This document shows positions 5,342 to 5,684 of a stretch of DNA of 5,684 bases, piece by piece. The stretch lies in assembly GCF_052088025.1 (NCBI RefSeq), contig NZ_JBQCYD010000077.1:1-5684 (forward strand). The letters run 5' to 3'. Position 1 is the stretch's first letter. Every line of letters starts with the position of its first letter. Origin of the DNA: Anaeromonas sp052088025 (lineage in GTDB: Bacteria; Bacillota; Clostridia; Tissierellales; SIT17). The position numbers and the translations under genes are program-made. A model generated the notes under the pieces. That model saw only the letters and a program-made list of their open reading frames with translations, searched no databases and was not told where the DNA came from.

Positions 5342-5452
5342 GGGGCTATAAAGTTTAAAGTAGATACCCACAAGGGGTTAATATCCTCATACGACATCAT
5401 TATTATCCTCTCAAGGCACGTTGAGACGGTTGTTTTGATAGAGAAGAAATAG
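5342..5452 (+). pseudogene. Likely C-terminal scrap of an RlmD/RumA-type rRNA uracil methyltransferase
   Basis: The frame encodes KVDTHKGLISSYDIIIILSR, then HVETVVLIEKK and a stop at 5450-5452. The HVETVVL signature near the end matches the C-terminus of 23S rRNA (uracil-C5) methyltransferases of the RlmD/RumA family, where the phrase is typically VDMFPxTxHVETVVLL. The SAM-binding motifs and catalytic cysteine are absent and no start signal is present, so it is a remnant. The segment between VD and HVETVV is altered and longer than usual, suggesting rearrangement. The identification rests on this short motif. Confidence 0.4.
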
Positions 5453-5606
5453 TTAATAGAATCAAGGGGTTCAGGGGACAATCAATGATACAGTACCATG
5501 TGTTTTAAGTCTTGGGGAACAGAAAAGAACATATTTGAATGAATCATTGATTTGTAGGAATTATTATATCTTGACTTCTGAAAAGTGTTATCGCATCACA
5601 AAATAT
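5453..5606 (+). other. Stretch with no recognised gene
   Basis: Between the methyltransferase-like scrap and the final terminator, one plus frame is open (5460-5630) and reads GTINDTVPCVLSLGEQKRTY in part. It has no ATG start or ribosome binding site and matches nothing I know. It may be decayed coding sequence that once ended at the terminator at 5607. I see no tRNA, rRNA or riboswitch here. Confidence 0.3.
5480..5552. repeat. 10-bp perfect inverted repeat around 53 bases
   Basis: AATCAATGAT at 5480-5489 and ATCATTGATT at 5543-5552 are exact reverse complements. The enclosed segment holds no recognisable gene. It could form a long-loop hairpin, or mark the ends of a tiny mobile element or binding sites for a dimeric protein. 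No target-site duplication is evident. Confidence 0.4.
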
Positions 5607-5656
5607 GCTGCAAGGAAGCTCCCATTTTAAAATGTGGAGAGGAATTGCAGCTTTTT
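5607..5656 (+). terminator. Long intrinsic terminator
   Basis: GCTGCAA at 5607-5613 pairs with TTGCAGC at 5645-5651, and CTCC at 5619-5622 pairs with GGAG at 5636-5639. The 12-base palindrome CATTTTAAAATG (5623-5634) forms the tip, with one bulged T at 5635. TTTTTATTT follows. It is a clear plus-strand terminator for whatever transcription crosses 5453-5606. Confidence 0.75.
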
Positions 5657-5684
5657 ATTTAAATATTTAATATATATTTATATT

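Noticed and set aside
5299..5481. Minus-strand open frame of 60 codons
   Set aside because: It runs antisense to the RlmD-like scrap and through the TA terminator, has no convincing ribosome binding site, and its translation looks like no protein family.
1..5684. CRISPR array, tRNA or rRNA genes
   Set aside because: No regularly spaced repeats and no cloverleaf or rRNA-like segments were seen on either strand.

Overview
This AT-rich window with strong AGGAGG-type ribosome binding sites looks like low-GC Firmicutes DNA, most likely from a clostridial or related anaerobe. It is a mosaic: intact small operons sit between wrecked mobile and resistance genes. The host assignment is inference from base composition, ribosome binding sites and protein character.

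Left part (1-1030): an unidentified reading-frame tail (3-137) is followed by the complete regulatory leader of a macrolide efflux gene. The leader holds a promoter, the eight-codon leader peptide MTASMRLR and two intrinsic-terminator hairpins. The mef(A)/mef(E)-type gene that follows is dead: codon 99 is an amber stop, and the homology ends abruptly at about codon 152, where an insertion sequence end begins. The usual partner msr(D) is absent.

Middle (1027-3330): a left end of an IS3-family element carries its own promoter and the first codons of orfA. Next comes a two-gene unit, a small helical protein (TTG start, 107 aa) and a 545-aa SWIM zinc-finger protein. A second, diverged copy of the same IS left end follows in the same orientation. 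The unit is thus bracketed by direct IS-end remnants.

Graveyard (3275-3895): the second IS end abuts an antisense C-terminal fragment of an IS21-type IstB ATPase. This joins the 3' tail of an unknown gene that still has its strong terminator. A short stretch with stop-interrupted frames follows.

Right part (4017-5302): a 200-aa protein resembles a free-standing Clp N-terminal (double-repeat) domain. It is followed by a complete Phd/YefM antitoxin and RelE/ParE toxin pair, with an extended -10 promoter, operator-like repeats and a terminator. The last 350 bases hold a likely C-terminal scrap of a RlmD/RumA-type 23S rRNA uracil methyltransferase, a 10-bp inverted repeat and a good terminator hairpin.

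Only the TA pair is a recognisable complete system. The SWIM unit and the Clp-N-like protein are the best candidates for uncharacterised biology.
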